A stretch of DNA of 34,643 nucleotides, taken from NCBI GenBank assembly GCA_028875575.1, contig JAPPDF010000077.1, forward strand, positions 1-34,643. Direction: 5' to 3'. This DNA comes from Acidobacteriota bacterium. GTDB taxonomy: Bacteria; Acidobacteriota; Terriglobia; Versatilivoradales; Versatilivoraceae. The notes under the pieces are model-generated. The model saw only the letters and a program-made list of their open reading frames with translations. It had not been told where the DNA came from and did not search any database. Position numbers and translations under genes: made by a program. Below are positions 33,371 to 34,643 of the stretch, piece after piece (within the stretch, counting starts at the first letter, position 1; each line of letters opens with the position of its first letter).

Positions 33371-34643
33371 ATGACGGGAAGGCGATCGTCCTGGATGGTT
33401 CGTTTGGGGTGCAGTCTAGTTCTGGCTGGTCTCTTCACCGAGGCGCCCCCCGCCGTAGCCCAGCCGCAGGTGGAGTGCCATCGCCAGGAAGGGATCGATG
33501 AGGCGCCGACCCCCAGCATCACCGCCAGTGAGGTGGAAGCGAACCCGAACCCGGCCAACCTGAAGAGCTTCGCGCTGGAAGCCAGAGACTACAGGCAGGA
33601 CTTGAGCCGAGACGAGTTAGCGTATGCGTCGTGTGTTTTCAGGCTTGAGGGAGATTGGAAGTCCGGTTCCATCTACGTTGTTACCCTGGATGTCCATGGA
33701 ACCGTTTTGCGTCATCACGGCAATATGGCTCTTTCCGGCAGGGAACTCCGTGAGGAAGTCTTCATGGCAATCGTCGCTGCGGCCGGCTTTGATACAGACA
33801 CTCAATCGTTCACAAACCCTGACGGTGGAGTCTTGGATATGCCGTTGAGCGGTTACGCTGTCGGATTCCATAGTATTTTTAACGCCCCGTCAATCCTGAC
33901 CGCCGGCTTCGACATACAGGAGTCTCACCTGAAGCCGGTCGTTTTCGATCCTGCCGACACCCCGGCGGTCACCGCCAGTGACGTGACGGATCGGGAATCC
34001 CTCAAGGCCTTCGTGAACGGGGCGATTGAGTTCGTAAGTAACGTTTACGCGAGGGAAGGCACTAGAGCTGTTACAAGAATGAAGAGCGCCTTCAGGCAGG
34101 AGGAGGGACCCTGGAGAGACGGTTCCGTCTACCTCTATGTGCTGGATACCACCGGATACGTCTGGTTTCACGCGGCATTTCCGCAACAGTTCGAGTTGGT
34201 AGTGGCCACCGGTAGATACATCGATGCCGTTACCGGAAAACCCATTTTCCTCAAGATCATCGAGGCGGTCCAATCGAGCCCGGACGGCGCCTTCGTCGAG
34301 TATCACTTCGACGATCCCGCCGATGACTCCGACAGCGCCGAGATTCCCAAGACCGCCTTCGTACGCATGTATAGCTTCCCCGGACTTGAAAATATACTCC
34401 CGCCCTTTATCTTTGGCTCCGGCTTTTATGGGCCGGCGACCGGCACGGACGCCATGACCCAGTTCGTCCCGGTGGTGCTGGACTCGAGGGGGAAGAGCAA
34501 CTCCCACTTCACCTCGGAGCTGGCTCTGACCAACCGTGGTTCCGAGCCGGCCATTCTCAACTACACCTACACGCCTCATCAGGGAGGGGGCAGCGGCACC
34601 GCCACCGACATGCTGGGTCCCCACCAGCAGAAGATCGAGGCCA
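33371..34643 (+). CDS. Secreted Cache-repeat protein, 3' end outside the window
   Basis: The frame opens at ATG 33371 behind GGGAGGTAG and is still open at the window end (424 codons seen). A signal peptide covers residues 1-30 (cleavage after AVA). Two Cache-like units follow: about 63-187 with GDWKSGSIYVVTLDVHG (94-110) and 208-355 with GPWRDGSVYLYVLDTTG (246-262). Each is introduced by a linker of the form TPxxTASxV (48-55 and 197-205). From about 365 a different domain begins, FVPVVLDSRGKSNSHFTSEL, like the FTTELTLTNRG-type modules of large acidobacterial surface proteins. Probably an extracellular or cell-surface sensor/adhesin; the ligand is unknown. Confidence 0.85.
   Translation, partial: MTGRRSSWMVRLGCSLVLAGLFTEAPPAVAQPQVECHRQEGIDEAPTPSITASEVEANPNPANLKSFALEARDYRQDLSRDELAYASCVFRLEGDWKSGSIYVVTLDVHGTVLRHHGNMALSGRELREEVFMAIVAAAGFDTDTQSFTNPDGGVLDMPLSGYAVGFHSIFNAPSILTAGFDIQESHLKPVVFDPADTPAVTASDVTDRESLKAFVNGAIEFVSNVYAREGTRAVTRMKSAFRQEEGPWRDGSVYLYVLDTTGYVWFHAAFPQQFELVVATGRYIDAVTGKPIFLKIIEAVQSSPDGAFVEYHFDDPADDSDSAEIPKTAFVRMYSFPGLENILPPFIFGSGFYGPATGTDAMTQFVPVVLDSRGKSNSHFTSELALTNRGSEPAILNYTYTPHQGGGSGTATDMLGPHQQKIEA

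Overview
The window looks like chromosomal DNA from a Gram-negative, non-model bacterium. I lean to an Acidobacteriota-like lineage, probably known only from metagenomes. The reasons are a very long MacB-like exporter permease under a sigma-54 regulator, membrane-anchored PQQ-like propellers, Tat-exported oxidoreductases, large secreted Cache-domain proteins, and GC-rich interspersed repeats between genes. This is inference from family content; no marker gene here settles the phylum.

Layout. (1) 1-11022, plus strand: an export and signalling cluster. It holds an ABC ATPase and a large permease, an NtrC-type response regulator with its histidine kinase, then a HlyD-type adaptor, a MacB/LolD-type ATPase and a long MacB/FtsX permease. 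Two near-identical -24/-12 promoters (TGGCAA-N5-TTGCA) lie exactly 67 nt before the first gene of each transporter unit. Each is preceded by two GTYC-N7-GGAC dyads offset by 21 bp, which fit binding sites for the encoded regulator. (2) 11200-11272: a tRNA with a CAU anticodon on the minus strand, its 3' end facing the cluster. (3) 11273-12007: repeat-rich spacer. (4) 12008-19702: RNase R, tRNA-Leu(CAG), a Tat-exported enolase-superfamily-like protein, a membrane-anchored PQQ-like propeller protein, more repeats, and an Nramp-like transporter. (5) 20118-22776: a tandem pair of nearly identical Tat/lipoprotein aldo-keto reductases. (6) 23155-25857: a secreted protein joining two Cache-like units to a family-5 solute-binding domain. 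(7) 25870-28432, minus: a diheme cytochrome c and a PQQ-dependent alcohol dehydrogenase with a lanthanide-type Asp signature. (8) 28697-31544: a glutamate-semialdehyde-aminomutase-like aminotransferase, then a Gfo/Idh/MocA oxidoreductase and a 3D-domain lipoprotein on the minus strand. (9) 31834-34643: a small membrane protein, a 1.3 kb spacer with a frameshifted integrase remnant, and the 5' part of a second secreted Cache-repeat protein that runs off the window.

How it works together. The best supported system is in the first 11 kb. The kinase senses an unknown signal and phosphorylates the regulator, which should bind the twin dyads and activate sigma-54 polymerase at both promoters. That would co-induce two different ABC transporters, one of them a MacAB-like envelope exporter. 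The rest of the window is mainly periplasmic or secreted oxidative metabolism and nutrient sensing: PQQ dehydrogenase, cytochrome c, aldo-keto reductases and Cache proteins. The left 11 kb and the last 3 kb look less GC-rich by eye than the middle; this was not computed.
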